Shown here: piece by piece, positions 5,292-5,306 of the stretch | How the letters are laid out: the number at the start of each line of letters is the position of its first letter | Position numbering within the stretch: the first letter of the stretch is position 1 | Source: an uncultured Burkholderiales bacterium | GTDB taxonomy: Bacteria > Pseudomonadota > Gammaproteobacteria > Burkholderiales > Burkholderiaceae_F | Length of the DNA: 5,306 nucleotides | Direction: 5' to 3' | NCBI GenBank assembly: GCA_903871435.1 | Contig: CAIQGU010000323.1 | Coordinates: 1 to 5,306 of the forward strand | Notes under the pieces: generated by a model | Database searches by the model: none | The model's input: the letters and a program-made list of their open reading frames with translations, nothing else | What the model was told of the DNA's origin: nothing | Translations under genes and position numbers: made by a program

Positions 5292-5306
5292 CGCCTGGTG
5301 TGTCAA

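Overview
The window is GC-rich, densely coded bacterial DNA with Shine-Dalgarno sites, an exported diheme cytochrome c of the c4 type and a flotillin-like SPFH protein. This fits a free-living beta- or gammaproteobacterium. A Xanthomonadales-like or Burkholderiales-like host is my inference from codon use and gene types, not something I could test. I see no insertion sequence, phage gene, tRNA, rRNA or CRISPR array.

Layout: (1) Bases 1-1214 (+) hold the 3' part of a gene for an alpha/beta-hydrolase related to dienelactone hydrolases. Its reading frame is still open at the left edge, where it encodes a Ser/Thr/Pro/Ala heptapeptide repeat, and it ends in a (Leu-Pro)9 tail made by nine exact copies of a hexanucleotide. 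(2) Bases 1215-1597 are a non-coding leader. (3) Bases 1598-3649 (+) encode a 683-residue membrane-anchored SPFH/Band 7 protein whose N-terminal half is a ladder of about five tandem modules, followed by the SPFH domain and an Ala/Glu-rich coiled coil. (4) A perfect 14-bp hairpin sits between the convergent SPFH and cytochrome genes. (5) Bases 3717-4355 (-) encode a diheme cytochrome c4-like protein. (6) A 400-bp gap upstream of it carries a three-copy 17-bp repeat and the terminator of the next gene. (7) Bases 4756-5157 (-) encode a small exported, extremely charged heptad-repeat protein. A 10-bp inverted repeat lies upstream of it near the right edge.

The genes do not form one operon. The first two share a strand but are 383 bp apart, and the last two are on the opposite strand, separated by a good intrinsic terminator and 400 bp. 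At least three products are predicted to be at the membrane or outside it: the SPFH protein by its transmembrane segment, the cytochrome and the charged protein by signal peptides. The hydrolase may be exported too, judging by its linker and cysteines.

The most unusual item is the SPFH protein. Its domain order of repeated beta-type modules, SPFH domain, long helical segment and short C-terminal tail parallels eukaryotic major vault protein, but with a membrane anchor. That comparison is inference from architecture. The charged heptad protein and the two low-complexity ends of the hydrolase are the next most interesting items.
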